From: Arthrobacter sp. SPG23 | Lineage (GTDB): Bacteria > Actinomycetota > Actinomycetes > Actinomycetales > Micrococcaceae | Length of the DNA stretch: 64,000 nt | Direction: 5' to 3' | Assembly (NCBI RefSeq): GCF_000876655.1 | Contig: NZ_JYCN01000021.1 | Coordinates: 62,055-126,054, forward strand | The notes under the pieces: generated by a model | What the model was told of the DNA's origin: nothing | What the model saw: the letters and a program-made list of their open reading frames with translations, nothing else | Database searches by the model: none | In this document: piece by piece, positions 9,775 to 19,591 of the stretch | Position numbering within the stretch: position 1 is the first letter of the stretch | Layout of the letters: each line of letters starts with the position of its first letter | Program-made: the position numbers and the translations under genes

Positions 9775-11949
9775 CTACTTGTCGTTATCCGACTTCGCAC
9801 CAAGCGTCGTCTTCTGGACCTGCATGAGGAACTCGACGTTGCTCTGGGTCTCCCGGATCTTGTTGGTCAGCAGCTCAAGGCTCTGCTGCGTTTCGAGTCC
9901 GGAGAGGACGCGGCGCAGCTTCCACATGATCTTGACTTCCTCGGGGGAAAGCAGGTTCTCTTCGCGGCGGGTACCGGACGCGTTGACGTCCACTGCCGGG
10001 AAGATGCGCTTGTCCGCGAGCTGGCGGGACAGGCGCAGTTCCATGTTGCCGGTTCCCTTGAACTCTTCGAAGATGACCTCGTCCATCTTGGAGCCGGTCT
10101 CGACGAGCGCGGTGGCCAGGATGGTGAGCGAGCCGCCGTTTTCGATGTTGCGGGCTGCACCGAAGAAGCGCTTCGGCGGGTACAGCGCTGCCGAGTCGAC
10201 GCCACCGGACAGGATGCGGCCGGAAGCCGGCGCCGCCAGGTTGTAAGCACGGCCCAGTCGGGTCATCGAGTCGAGGAGAACCACAACGTCCATGCCCATT
10301 TCCACGAGGCGCTTGGCGCGTTCGATGGAGAGCTCGGCCACGGTGGTGTGGTCGTCGGCGGGGCGGTCGAAGGTGGAGGCAATGACCTCACCCTTGACGG
10401 TGCGCTGCATGTCCGTGACTTCTTCGGGGCGTTCGTCAACGAGCACCATCATGAGGTGGACCTCAGGATTGTTGGTGGTGATGGCGTTGGCGATGGACTG
10501 CAGGATGAGCGTCTTGCCGGCCTTCGGCGGGGAGACGATCAGGCCGCGCTGGCCCTTGCCGATCGGGGCAACCAGGTCGATGACGCGGGGGCCGATCTTC
10601 TTGGGGTCCGTCTCGAGGCGCAGGCGCTCGGAAGGGTACAGCGGAACCAGCTTCGCGAATTCGACGCGGTCCTTGAGTTCCTCGGGGGTCTTGCCGTTGA
10701 CCGAGGTGACGCGGACCAGGGCGTTGAACTTCTGGCGGGCGGACTGCTGGCTGCGGTCCTCGCCTTCACGAGGTGCACGGATGGCTCCCACCACGGCGTC
10801 GCCCTTGCGCAGGTTGTACTTCTTGACCTGGGCGAGGGACACGTAGACGTCGTTCGGGCCCGGCAGGTAGCCGGAGGTGCGGATGAACGCGTAGTTCTCC
10901 AGCACGTCCAGGATTCCGGCCACGGGCAGCAGGACGTCGTCCTCGGTGACCTCGACGTCGTCGACGTCCGGCCCCTGGGCGCGTCCCCGGCGGCGGTCGT
11001 TCCGGTCGCGGAAGCGGTCGTTGCGCGAGTTGTCGCGGGTGTCCTGGCCGCCGGAGCGGTCATTGCGATCGTTGCGGTCACGACGGTTCCGGCGGTTGCG
11101 GCGGCTTCCGCCGTCCGAATCGTCGTTGTCGCGGGTGTTGTCACGGGTGTCGTCGCGGCGCGTTTCGCGGGCACCGGAGGTGTCGCCGCCGTCGCGGCCG
11201 CCACGGGTGCGGGTTGACTGGCGTTCGTTGCGCTGACCGGCGTCGGCTGTTTCGCCGCCCTGGTCCGCGCCGCGCTGTTCGCGCTGTTCGCCGGCACGCT
11301 GTTCGGTGCGCTGCTCGGCACCGCGCTGCTCGGTGCGCTGCTCGGCAGGCGCCTCGGCCTGCGCTTCGCCTTCGGCAACCGGGGCCTGGGCTGCCGCTTC
11401 ACCGCGGCGGCGGTTGCGGGTGCGGGGCTGGCGGCGCTCGGCAGCTTCCGGTGCGGCTTCGGCCACGGCGGCGGGGCCGGCCTCGGGAGCGGACGGAGCC
11501 GCGGGGGCCTCGCCGGGTGCGGTTTCCGGGGCCGGAGCCTCGGTGGCGGGAGGGGTGATGACACCGTCGCTGCCTGCGCGGCGGCTGCGTCCGCGCCGGG
11601 CCCGGGTGCCTTCCTGGGCGGGTGCCTCGGCGGCTTCAGCTGCAGGGGCGGCCGCTGCAGGTGCAGCTGCTGCCGGAGCGGTTGCCCGTGCCGAGATGTT
11701 TTCGCCGGACTTCTCGGCGCCCTTGGCCGGAGCCTTGGTGGCTGGAGTTCCCGCACGATGGGCGGAAATGGCGGTCACCAGATCGCCCTTGCGCATGCGG
11801 GATCCGCCGGAGATACCCAGCTGGCTGGCGAGAGCCTGCAGCTGGGCGAGCTTAAGGCCGGCAAGGCCGCTGCTCTTGGCGGGTGCTGCCGACAACTCGG
11901 TAGCAGAAGATGTGTCCACAGCTGGAGACAGCTCAGTGGTTTCGGTCAC
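9775..11949 (-). CDS. rho: Transcription termination factor Rho with long disordered insert
   Basis: 724 residues against about 420 for E. coli Rho. A Rho_N domain lies around residues 28-66. It is followed by some 260 residues of low complexity, first Ala/Pro/Glu-rich, then Arg/Asp/Asn/Gly-rich with many RNRRDRND-like runs. The RNA-binding fold begins near GILDVLENYAFIRTSG and the ATPase has Walker A in VSPPKAGKT and Walker B in VVLLDSMTR. Start is GTG at 11949 behind a GGGGAAGG ribosome site. Actinobacterial Rho proteins commonly carry such inserts, which add RNA affinity. It is a single-gene unit ended by the hairpin at 9727. Confidence 0.96.
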   Translation of the reverse strand: MTETTELSPAVDTSSATELSAAPAKSSGLAGLKLAQLQALASQLGISGGSRMRKGDLVTAISAHRAGTPATKAPAKGAEKSGENISARATAPAAAAPAAAAPAAEAAEAPAQEGTRARRGRSRRAGSDGVITPPATEAPAPETAPGEAPAAPSAPEAGPAAVAEAAPEAAERRQPRTRNRRRGEAAAQAPVAEGEAQAEAPAEQRTEQRGAEQRTEQRAGEQREQRGADQGGETADAGQRNERQSTRTRGGRDGGDTSGARETRRDDTRDNTRDNDDSDGGSRRNRRNRRDRNDRNDRSGGQDTRDNSRNDRFRDRNDRRRGRAQGPDVDDVEVTEDDVLLPVAGILDVLENYAFIRTSGYLPGPNDVYVSLAQVKKYNLRKGDAVVGAIRAPREGEDRSQQSARQKFNALVRVTSVNGKTPEELKDRVEFAKLVPLYPSERLRLETDPKKIGPRVIDLVAPIGKGQRGLIVSPPKAGKTLILQSIANAITTNNPEVHLMMVLVDERPEEVTDMQRTVKGEVIASTFDRPADDHTTVAELSIERAKRLVEMGMDVVVLLDSMTRLGRAYNLAAPASGRILSGGVDSAALYPPKRFFGAARNIENGGSLTILATALVETGSKMDEVIFEEFKGTGNMELRLSRQLADKRIFPAVDVNASGTRREENLLSPEEVKIMWKLRRVLSGLETQQSLELLTNKIRETQSNVEFLMQVQKTTLGAKSDNDK

Positions 11950-12297
11950 GAAGGATCCTTCCCCCTCGACGGCGTCCAGACTGGGAGCTGGACGCGATGA
12001 TTTGATCTGGGCTGCAGTTCAGATCTGCAGCCGGATTTCGGCCTTGCCGGATGGAATTTCGGCCAGCAGGGCCGGATACTGATACGCCTCGAACACTCCA
12101 ACAGAGACCGGAATGGCGGACTGACGGTTCAGGGGTGCAGAGAGATTCTGCAGATTCCTGCGACAGACCAAGCAGGCGGCACCGGAGACTATTGCGCAGT
12201 TGAAGATCAGAGCAGCAAACGACCAGACAGGCGCCGTGGCCAACATCGGGTTCTTTTGACTGCGTGTTCTGGTACTTGCAACTAACTGCCTGCGGGA
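11950..12297. other. Intergenic region between thrB and rho, no convincing gene
   Basis: 348 bases. It should hold the rho promoter and leader, but I cannot point to a clear -10/-35 pair. A 75-codon minus-strand frame (12019-12246) begins with a hydrophobic stretch but lacks a ribosome-binding site and any recognisable family, so I do not call it. Confidence 0.5.
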
Positions 12298-13284
12298 TTA
12301 CCGCCGGTGCACTCCCACTTTAGCACCTTCGACGTCCACCGCCAGCTTCATCACGCGCCATCCCACGTCCGGCGTGTTGGCCCGGGTATAGGCCTCGATG
12401 AAGTCCACCACGGCCGCTGCCTCCGTTTCGCCGTTGGCGAGCACCAGCACGGTCGGCCCGGCGCCGGAAACGACGGCAGCGCGTCCTGCGTAGCGCAGTG
12501 CGCGGATCAGGTCCGCGCTGGGGCGCATGGCCTCCGCGCGGTAGCTCTGGTGGAGGTAGTCTTCCGTGCCGGCCAGCAGGAATTCCGGTTTGCTGGTGAG
12601 TGCATGGATGAGCAGGGCAGCCCGGCCGGAGTTCATCGCGGCCGCATGATGGCCCACCGACGCCGGCAGGAGCGCGCGCGCGGCTTCGGTGGACAGCTCG
12701 TAGTCGGGAACTGCTACGACGGGAATCACTGAATCCGCGACGGTGGCGCAGGTGCTGCTGTACTGGTCACTGTCCTGCCATGACAGCGCCAGCCCGCCGA
12801 AAATGGCCGGTGCGACGTTGTCAGGATGGCCTTCCATTTCACTGGTGAGCTGCAGGATCCAGTCCTTGCCGCGGCGCGAGGGCTCCGGAACCAGGGCATT
12901 CGCCGCCGTCACGGCTGCCACCACGGCCGAAGCCGAGGAACCCAGGCCGCGGCCGTGCGGGTTGACGTTGTCGGCAGTGATCCTCAGGCCCTCGTGCCGG
13001 AAACCGAGCCGGTGCAGTGCCTCGGTGATGGCCCTGACCACCAGGTGGCTCGCATCGCGCGGGAGCGTTTCCGCACCTTCGCCGCGGAGTTCGAACTCCA
13101 GCTCCCCGCTGCCAAGGGTTTCCACGGTCAAGGTGTCGTACAGCGAAAGGGCCAGGCCCAGGCTGTCGTATCCGGGTCCGAGGTTGGCACTGGTGGCAGG
13201 CACGCGGACGGTCACCAGCTGCCCGGCCTGGACTGCCGGCGCGCCTGCCGCAGACTCGGCCGGGACGGTAAGGGTGGTTTCCAA
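12298..13284 (-). CDS. thrB: Homoserine kinase
   Basis: 328 residues from the proposed start. GHMP-kinase motifs are the N-terminal PATSANLGPGYDSLGLAL and the ATP-binding loop PHGRGLGSSASAVVAA. It phosphorylates homoserine to O-phosphohomoserine, the substrate of ThrC encoded just upstream. The frame runs on over the end of thrC without a believable ATG; I propose TTG at 13284, three bases after the thrC stop, with GGAAGAA upstream. A later GTG closer to the PATSANLGPG motif is an alternative. It is last in the argS-lysA-hom-thrC-thrB run. Confidence 0.92.
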   Translation of the reverse strand: METTLTVPAESAAGAPAVQAGQLVTVRVPATSANLGPGYDSLGLALSLYDTLTVETLGSGELEFELRGEGAETLPRDASHLVVRAITEALHRLGFRHEGLRITADNVNPHGRGLGSSASAVVAAVTAANALVPEPSRRGKDWILQLTSEMEGHPDNVAPAIFGGLALSWQDSDQYSSTCATVADSVIPVVAVPDYELSTEAARALLPASVGHHAAAMNSGRAALLIHALTSKPEFLLAGTEDYLHQSYRAEAMRPSADLIRALRYAGRAAVVSGAGPTVLVLANGETEAAAVVDFIEAYTRANTPDVGWRVMKLAVDVEGAKVGVHRR

Positions 13285-13286
13285 GG

Positions 13287-14393
13287 CTATTTTTCTTCCA
13301 GGCCCAGCTCGGCAGCCACGGTGACCACATCGTTGGACACCTTGACGGGCTGGACATCGCTGCCGTCCTCGGTACGCAGCGCCCACTGCGGGTCCTTCAG
13401 GCCATGTCCGGTCACGGTGATCACGATGGTCTTGCCGGTAGGCACCTGCCCTGCGGCATGCTTCTTGATCAGGCCGGCAACGCCGGCGGCAGAACCGGGT
13501 TCAACGAAGACGCCTTCCTTCGCGGACAGCCAGCGGTGCGCTGCCAGGATTTCGTCGTCGGTAACGGCTTCGATCAGCCCGCCCGATTCGTCACGGGCGG
13601 CGATGGCACCGTCCCAGGACGCGGGGTTCCCGATCCGGATGGCCGTAGCGATGGTGTCCGGCTCGGTGATGGGGTGGCCGGCGACGAAGGGTGCGGCCCC
13701 GGCGGCCTGGAAGCCCCACATCTGAGGCGTCCTGGTGGACACGGCAGGAAGGGTTCCGGCAGTGTCGGATTCGAACGGCGCCGAGTATTCCTTGTAGCCC
13801 TTCCAGTACGCGGTGATGTTGCCGGCATTCCCTACCGGAAGGACGTGGATGTCCGGGGCGTCACCGAGGGCATCCACAACTTCGAAGGCGCCGGTCTTCT
13901 GCCCCTGGATCCGGGCCGGGTTGACGGAGTTCACCAGGAACACGGGGTAGGACTCCCCCAGCTTCCGGGCGATGTCGAGGCAGTTGTCAAAGTTGCCGTC
14001 CACCTGCAGGAGGGTGGCGCCGTGGGCGATCGCCTGGCTCAGCTTGCCCATGGAAATCTTGCCCTCGGGGACCAGGACGGCGCATTTGAGGCCGGCTGCC
14101 GTTGCGTACGCCGCCGCGGACGCGGAAGTGTTGCCGGTGGAGGCGCACACCACGGCTTCGGCGCCGGAGGCCACCGCGGCCGTCATCGCCATGGTCATGC
14201 CCCGGTCCTTGAAGGAGCCGGTGGGGTTCATGCCTTCCACCTTGAGGTACACGGTGGAGCCGGTGAGCTCGGAGAGCTTCTGCGCGTGGACGAGCGGCGT
14301 GCCGCCCTCACCGAGGGTAATGACCTTGGTGCTTTCCGTTACGGGCAAACGATCAGCGTATTCGCGGATGACACCGCGCCATTGGTGAGCCAC
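13287..14393 (-). CDS. thrC: Threonine synthase
   Basis: 368 residues, fold type II PLP enzyme. The Schiff-base lysine is in [10 protein letters not shown] and the phosphate-binding glycine loop is PVGNAGNIT. It converts O-phosphohomoserine to threonine. The length fits the shorter bacterial class. It abuts hom with no gap and is followed by thrB within three bases, so the three threonine genes form one translational unit. Confidence 0.95.
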   Translation of the reverse strand: MAHQWRGVIREYADRLPVTESTKVITLGEGGTPLVHAQKLSELTGSTVYLKVEGMNPTGSFKDRGMTMAMTAAVASGAEAVVCASTGNTSASAAAYATAAGLKCAVLVPEGKISMGKLSQAIAHGATLLQVDGNFDNCLDIARKLGESYPVFLVNSVNPARIQGQKTGAFEVVDALGDAPDIHVLPVGNAGNITAYWKGYKEYSAPFESDTAGTLPAVSTRTPQMWGFQAAGAAPFVAGHPITEPDTIATAIRIGNPASWDGAIAARDESGGLIEAVTDDEILAAHRWLSAKEGVFVEPGSAAGVAGLIKKHAAGQVPTGKTIVITVTGHGLKDPQWALRTEDGSDVQPVKVSNDVVTVAAELGLEEK

Positions 14394-15710
14394 TTAGACT
14401 CCTTCTACCCGCAGTACGGATGTAACGGAATTGATGACGTCGAGGCCCTTCACGGCCTGGACGGTTGCTGCCAGTGCAGCTTCGGTTGCGCGGTGGGTGA
14501 CGATCCGCAGTTCGGCCGATTCCACGTTGGAGTCGGCATCACGGTGGATGGTCTGGCGCATGATTTCGATGGACACGCCGTGCTCCGCGAACAGTTGTGC
14601 GATCTTTGCGAGCACGCCCGGCTGGTCGGCAACGTCGAGCCCGATGTAGTAGCTCGTGTTGACGGCGTCGATCGGCAGCGCGGGAACCTTGCCGATGGTG
14701 GTCTCGGTCTGCGCGGGTCCGCCCAGGACAATCCGGCGCGCCGCGGAGACGAGGTCGCCCAGCACGGCCGACGCCGTGGGAGTACCGCCGGCACCCTGGC
14801 CGTAGAACATCAGCTCGCCGGCGTTCTCGGCCTCCACGAACACGGCGTTGAAGGCGCCGTGGACGGCGGCCAGCGGGTGCTCGCGCGGCAGCAGGGTGGG
14901 GTGTACGCGGACCGACACGCCTTCGCTGCCGTCTGCAGCGGTCAGTTTCTCGGCGATGGCCAGCAGCTTGATGACGAACCCGGCGTCCTTGGCCGCGGCG
15001 ATGTCCGCCGCGGTGACGCCGGTGATGCCTTCGCAGTGGACGTTTTCGAGGTCGAACCGGGTGTGGAAGGACAGCGAGGCGAGGATGGCGGCCTTGGCCG
15101 CGGCATCGAGGCCGCCGACGTCGGCCGTGGGGTCGGCCTCGGCGTAGCCAAGGCGCTGCGCCTCGGCCAGGGCATCGGAGAACTGGGCGCCCGTGGTGTC
15201 CATCTGGTCAAGGATGAAGTTGGTGGTGCCGTTCACGATGCCCAGCACCCGCGTGATGCGGTCGCCGGACAGGCTGTCGCGGATGGGGCGCAGGATGGGG
15301 ATGGCGCCGGCCACCGCTGCCTCGTAGGACAGCTGGACGCCTGCCTTGTCCGCCGCTTCGTAGAGCGTGGGGCCGTCCTGGGCCAGGAGGGCCTTGTTGC
15401 CGGTGACCACGCAGGCGCCGTTCTGGATGGCGGCGAGGATCAGGGAGCGGGCAGGTTCGATGCCGCCCATCAGTTCGATGACGAGGTCGGCGTCCTTGAC
15501 CAGGGTGTCTGCATCGGTGGTGAAGAGTTCCCGCGGCAGCTCGACGTCGCGGGGCGCGTCGATGGTGCGAACGGCGATGCCGGTCAGCTCCAGGCGGGCT
15601 CCGGTGCGGGCGGCCAGTGCGTCGGCGTCATCAATCAGAATCCGCGCCACCTGGGCCCCCACGTTGCCACAGCCCAGCAGGGCTACTTTCAGGGTTCGCA
15701 ATTCAGTCAT
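14394..15710 (-). CDS. hom: Homoserine dehydrogenase
   Basis: 438 residues. The N-terminal Rossmann loop is GCGNVGAQVARIL; the central catalytic region includes NGTTNFILDQM and the conserved EADPTADVGGLDAAAK. A C-terminal ACT domain (about 355-430, ADQPGVLAKIAQLF) is the usual site of threonine feedback inhibition. It reduces aspartate semialdehyde to homoserine, the branch point to threonine and methionine. It abuts lysA and thrC without gaps. Confidence 0.96.
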   Translation of the reverse strand: MTELRTLKVALLGCGNVGAQVARILIDDADALAARTGARLELTGIAVRTIDAPRDVELPRELFTTDADTLVKDADLVIELMGGIEPARSLILAAIQNGACVVTGNKALLAQDGPTLYEAADKAGVQLSYEAAVAGAIPILRPIRDSLSGDRITRVLGIVNGTTNFILDQMDTTGAQFSDALAEAQRLGYAEADPTADVGGLDAAAKAAILASLSFHTRFDLENVHCEGITGVTAADIAAAKDAGFVIKLLAIAEKLTAADGSEGVSVRVHPTLLPREHPLAAVHGAFNAVFVEAENAGELMFYGQGAGGTPTASAVLGDLVSAARRIVLGGPAQTETTIGKVPALPIDAVNTSYYIGLDVADQPGVLAKIAQLFAEHGVSIEIMRQTIHRDADSNVESAELRIVTHRATEAALAATVQAVKGLDVINSVTSVLRVEGV

Positions 15711-17204
15711 TCAGACTCCCATGTCGCGGTTCAGCAGATCTTGTTCGGTTTCCCCGCGGACAATCAGCCGGGCTGATCCGTCGCGCACAGCGACAACGCC
15801 CGGCCGGGCCAGATAGTTGTAGTTGCTGGACAGGGCCCAGCAGTAGGCGCCGGTCCCCGGTACAGCGAGCAGATCACCGGCTGCCACGTCCTCGGGCAGA
15901 TATACATCTCTAACAACTATGTCGCCGCTCTCGCAATGTTTGCCCACTACGCGGGACAGCTGCGGGGCCGCGTCGGAGGTCCGGGACGCCACGATTGCCG
16001 AATAATCCGCGTCGTAGAGCACCGGGCGGGCGTTGTCGCTCATCCCGCCGTCCACCGACACATAGCGGCGCGGGTACGTAACGTTTTTTTCCGCATTTCC
16101 GGCGTCGGCAGCCGCAGCAGCGGCCGGCGCGTCCACGCGGACGGTCTTGAGTGTCCCCACCTCATAAAGGGTGAAGGTGGTGCTTCCCACGATGGCGCGT
16201 CCCGGTTCGATCGAGATCCGTGGGGCCGTGATGCCCAGTTCCGCGCAGGTGGAACGCACGACGGCGGCCATCGCCTGTGCGATCTCCGCGGGGGGCCTGG
16301 GGGTGTCCACCGGCGTGTAGGCGATGCCGTAGCCGCCGCCGAGGTCCAGTTCAGGCAGGACGACCGAGTACTTTTCCTGCATTGCAGCCAGGAAACGGAG
16401 CAGTTTCACCGCGGCCAGCGCGAAGCCGTCCGGTTCGAAGATCTGCGAGCCGATGTGGCAGTGCAGGCCGAGGAGCTCGATGCTGGGGTAACCCGTCGCC
16501 GCGGCCACCGCTTCTTCCGCCGCGGACAGGCCGGCCTGGTCCGTGGAGTCCTCTGCCATGGAGAGGCCGAATTTTTGGTCCTCATGGGCGGTGGCAATGA
16601 ACTCGTGCGTGTGCGCGTGCACCCCGGGGGTGAGCCGCAGCATCACCTTGGCGGTTTCGCCGCGGGCGGACGCGATCTTGGCGACGCGTTCCAGCTCGGC
16701 AAGGCTGTCCACCACGATCCGGCCCAGCTTCATGTCCAAGGCACGGTGGATCTCGGCGTCGGACTTGTTGTTGCCGTGCAGGGCGACGTCGGCTCCGGGG
16801 ATGCCGGCGCGGGCGGCGACGGCGAGTTCCCCGCCGGAGGCGGTGTCCAGCCGCAGGCCTTCCTCCTCCACCCAGCGGACCACGGCCGTGCACAGGAACG
16901 ACTTCCCGGCGTAGTAGACGTCCACACCCCCGCAAATATCGGCGAACGCATCGTTGAAGGCGTCACTGAAGGCGCGGGCCCGGGCCCGGAAGTCGGTCTC
17001 ACTCATCACGAACAGAGGCGTGCCGAACTCGCGTTGCAGCTCGCTGACCGGAATGCCGCCGATGGCAAGTTCGCCGGAGTCGTTCCGGGCAACGTCGGCG
17101 GCCCACATGGGTTCGTGCAGCGCGTTGAGGTCTGCCGGGACGGCGAGCCATTCGGGGGCGAGGGGGGACGCGTGGTTCAGGGAATTCCCGGTCATGGCGG
17201 TCAC
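15711..17204 (-). CDS. lysA: Diaminopimelate decarboxylase
   Basis: 497 residues, alanine-racemase-type PLP barrel. The PLP lysine is in VYYAGKSFLCTAV, followed by HCHIGSQI, the glycine-rich phosphate loop GGGYGIAYT, and CESGDI at the dimer active site. It makes lysine from meso-diaminopimelate. The GTG at 17204 overlaps the argS stop (GTGA); an ATG three codons later is an alternative. The C-terminus has a 15-residue Ala/Asp insert near residue 365. Confidence 0.95.
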   Translation of the reverse strand: MTAMTGNSLNHASPLAPEWLAVPADLNALHEPMWAADVARNDSGELAIGGIPVSELQREFGTPLFVMSETDFRARARAFSDAFNDAFADICGGVDVYYAGKSFLCTAVVRWVEEEGLRLDTASGGELAVAARAGIPGADVALHGNNKSDAEIHRALDMKLGRIVVDSLAELERVAKIASARGETAKVMLRLTPGVHAHTHEFIATAHEDQKFGLSMAEDSTDQAGLSAAEEAVAAATGYPSIELLGLHCHIGSQIFEPDGFALAAVKLLRFLAAMQEKYSVVLPELDLGGGYGIAYTPVDTPRPPAEIAQAMAAVVRSTCAELGITAPRISIEPGRAIVGSTTFTLYEVGTLKTVRVDAPAAAAAADAGNAEKNVTYPRRYVSVDGGMSDNARPVLYDADYSAIVASRTSDAAPQLSRVVGKHCESGDIVVRDVYLPEDVAAGDLLAVPGTGAYCWALSSNYNYLARPGVVAVRDGSARLIVRGETEQDLLNRDMGV

Positions 17205-18865
17205 ATCCGTTCCGGCGCCGAAACGCCCAGCAGTTCCAGTCCGTTTGCCAGCACCTGGCTGGTGGCGTCATTGAGCCACAGCCGGGTGCGGTTGACGTCG
17301 GTAATGGGCTCATCGCCCTGCGGCGCCACGCGGCAGGCGTCATACCAGCGGTGGTACGCGCCGGCAATGACCTCCAGGTGCCGGGCCACGCGGTGCGGTT
17401 CACGCAGCTCGGCGGCCTTGGCCACAATGGAGGGGTAGCTGCCCAGGTAGGACAGCAGCTCGTTCTCGGTGGCGTGGTCCAGGAGCGAGGCGTCGAACGC
17501 GTCTTTTCCATCAACACTGCGGTCCACGCCGGCGGCGACGGCGTTGCGGGCTGTGCCGCGGGACCGTGCGTGCGCGTACTGGACGTAGAACACCGGGTTC
17601 TCGTTGCTGTGCTTCTTCAGGAGCTCGGGGTCCAGGGTGAGCGGGGAATCCGCCGGGAAGCGCGCCAGCGAGTAACGGACGGCGTCCTTGCCGAGCCAGG
17701 AGATGAGGTCCTTGAGCTCGATGATGTTGCCCGCGCGCTTGGACAGCTTGGCGCCGTTCACTGACACGAGCTGGCCGATCAGCACCTCGATGTTGGCCTC
17801 GGGATCGTCCCCGGCGGCAGCGGCGATTGCCTTCAGCCGGTTGATGTAGCCGTGGTGGTCCGCTCCCAGCAGGTAGATCTTCTGGTCATAGCCGCGGTCC
17901 TTCTTGGAGAGGTAGTAGGCGGCATCCGCGGCGAAGTAGGTCGGTTCGCCGTTCGCGCGGATCATCACGCGGTCCTTGTCGTCACCGAAGTCCGTGGTGC
18001 GCAGCCAGACGGCGCCGCCGTCGTCGAACACGTGGCCCTGCTCGCGAAGGCGGGCAACGGCACTTTCGATGGCGCCGGCGTCGTGCAGTTCCTGCTCCGA
18101 GAAGTAGACGTCGAAGGCGACCCCGAAGTCGGCGAGGGTGTCCTTGATGTCCTTCATCTGCGCCTTGTACGCGGCTCCGCGGATCACCGGCAGCGCCGCG
18201 ACGTCGGTCAGTTCCCGGATGTCCGGGTGCTCCGTCAGGACGTGGTGGCCCAGCTCGGAAATGTACTCGCCCGGGTAGCCGCCCTCGGGGACGCCGCGTC
18301 CGTGCAGGCGGGACAGCACGGAATGGGCGAAGACGTTCATCTGCGATCCGGCGTCATTGATGTAGTACTCGGCGGTGACTTTCGCGCCGGAGGCCCGAAG
18401 GACCCGGGCGATGGAGTCGCCCAGCGCCGCCCAGCGGGTGTGGCCGATGTGCAGCGGGCCGGTGGGGTTGGCGGAGACGAACTCCATGTTGACCACGTGG
18501 CCGGCGAGCGCCGAGTTGGTGCCGTACTCCGGACCGGCTTCAACGATTGCCTTGGCGAGTGCCCCCGCGGCCGCGGCGTCCACCGTGATGTTCAGGAAGC
18601 CCGGACCGGCGATGTCCACGGCCGAAACGCCGTCGATGCCCTTGAGCCGCGCGCTGAGGATGGTGGCGAATTCCCGGGGATTGACGCCGGCCTGCTTGGA
18701 CAGCTGGAGGGCGATGTTGGTGGCCCAGTCTCCGTGGTCCCGGTTCTTGGGCCGCTCCACGCGCACCGCGTCCGGCACGGCTGATGCGGAAAGAGTGATT
18801 TCGCCGGCGGCGACGGCGTCTTTCAGGCAGGCGGATATGGCGAGGGAGAGTTCTTCGGGAGTCAC
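17201..18865 (-). CDS. argS: Arginyl-tRNA synthetase
   Basis: 554 residues, class I synthetase. An N-terminal Arg-tRNA D-loop recognition domain (about 1-95) precedes the HIGH motif in ANPTGPLHIGHTR; the KMSK equivalent is KLSKRAGN. The C-terminal DALR anticodon-binding domain includes YAHARSRGTARNA. Start is GTG. It heads the argS-lysA-hom-thrC-thrB operon, a typical actinobacterial order that links arginine tRNA charging with aspartate-family synthesis. Confidence 0.96.
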   Translation of the reverse strand: MTPEELSLAISACLKDAVAAGEITLSASAVPDAVRVERPKNRDHGDWATNIALQLSKQAGVNPREFATILSARLKGIDGVSAVDIAGPGFLNITVDAAAAGALAKAIVEAGPEYGTNSALAGHVVNMEFVSANPTGPLHIGHTRWAALGDSIARVLRASGAKVTAEYYINDAGSQMNVFAHSVLSRLHGRGVPEGGYPGEYISELGHHVLTEHPDIRELTDVAALPVIRGAAYKAQMKDIKDTLADFGVAFDVYFSEQELHDAGAIESAVARLREQGHVFDDGGAVWLRTTDFGDDKDRVMIRANGEPTYFAADAAYYLSKKDRGYDQKIYLLGADHHGYINRLKAIAAAAGDDPEANIEVLIGQLVSVNGAKLSKRAGNIIELKDLISWLGKDAVRYSLARFPADSPLTLDPELLKKHSNENPVFYVQYAHARSRGTARNAVAAGVDRSVDGKDAFDASLLDHATENELLSYLGSYPSIVAKAAELREPHRVARHLEVIAGAYHRWYDACRVAPQGDEPITDVNRTRLWLNDATSQVLANGLELLGVSAPERM

Positions 18866-19093
18866 GCTTCTAGCCTACCGGTGGCCCGCAAAAGCCGCGG
18901 AATCGGGGCACGCCATGACGGGGATAAAGCACCCGGGAGGGCATGGGCTTGGTCACAGGCTGAACCATTACGCTGATTCCAGCGTTGTCCATCCTGTAAC
19001 GGCCCGACGGTTTCCTGCCCTGTCCCCTCCCCCGCGGCGCCGGAACTCCGTCGGCACACTTCCCACCCGCGACTACACGAATCGAGTCCCTGC

Positions 19094-19546
19094 ATGAGCT
19101 TCCCGGTACGCAAGAGCCTCTTCGTCGGCATCGCCGGCATGTCCCTGATCGGCACCGTGTCCGGCTGCGCGCCGTCGGCCCAGGCCCCCGCAGCCCAGCA
19201 AGCTGCCACATCCGGTGCGGCGGCAAGCAGCACCCCCGTCGCCGGAGCGGCCGGCTACAAGGACGGCACGTACAGCGCCGACGGTAACTATGTCTCCCCC
19301 AACGGCACGGAAACCGTAGGGGTCGAGCTGACGCTTTCAGGCGGTACGGTGTCCGGCGTCAACATCACCCAGCATCCTTCCAACCCCAACACCCGGAAGT
19401 TCCAGGGCGAATTCGCCGGCGGTATTGCGGCGCAGATCGTGGGCAAGAAGCTGGATGAACTGAATGTCTCCAAGGTTGCCGGTTCCTCGCTCACCAGTGG
19501 CGGCTTCAACCAGGCTGTGGAGAAGATCAGGTCCGAGGCCCAGTAG
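19094..19546 (+). CDS. FMN-binding domain lipoprotein
   Basis: 150 residues. Signal peptide with a lipobox ending at Cys25 (TVSGC), then an Ala/Ser/Thr-rich linker (26-52) and an FMN-binding domain (about 54-150). The flavinylation-type motif reads AGSSLTS (129-135) in place of the usual SGATxTS, which makes Ser132 the likely FMN attachment residue. The protein should be anchored outside the membrane and carry covalent FMN added by the ApbE enzyme encoded 45 bases downstream. With the following two genes it forms an apparent electron-transfer cassette. Substrate and terminal acceptor are unknown. Confidence 0.85.
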   Translation: MSFPVRKSLFVGIAGMSLIGTVSGCAPSAQAPAAQQAATSGAAASSTPVAGAAGYKDGTYSADGNYVSPNGTETVGVELTLSGGTVSGVNITQHPSNPNTRKFQGEFAGGIAAQIVGKKLDELNVSKVAGSSLTSGGFNQAVEKIRSEAQ

Positions 19547-19591
19547 CCAAGTACGGCCCACCACCAGTTCACCGCGTCAAGAGGAGATAAC

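Noticed and set aside
12019..12246. 75-codon minus-strand frame with a hydrophobic N-terminus before rho
   Set aside because: No ribosome-binding site, no recognisable family, and it fills what should be the rho leader region.
13404..15776. 790-codon plus-strand frame
   Set aside because: Entirely antisense to thrC and hom; its Gly/Asp/Val-rich composition is the shadow of GC-rich codon use.
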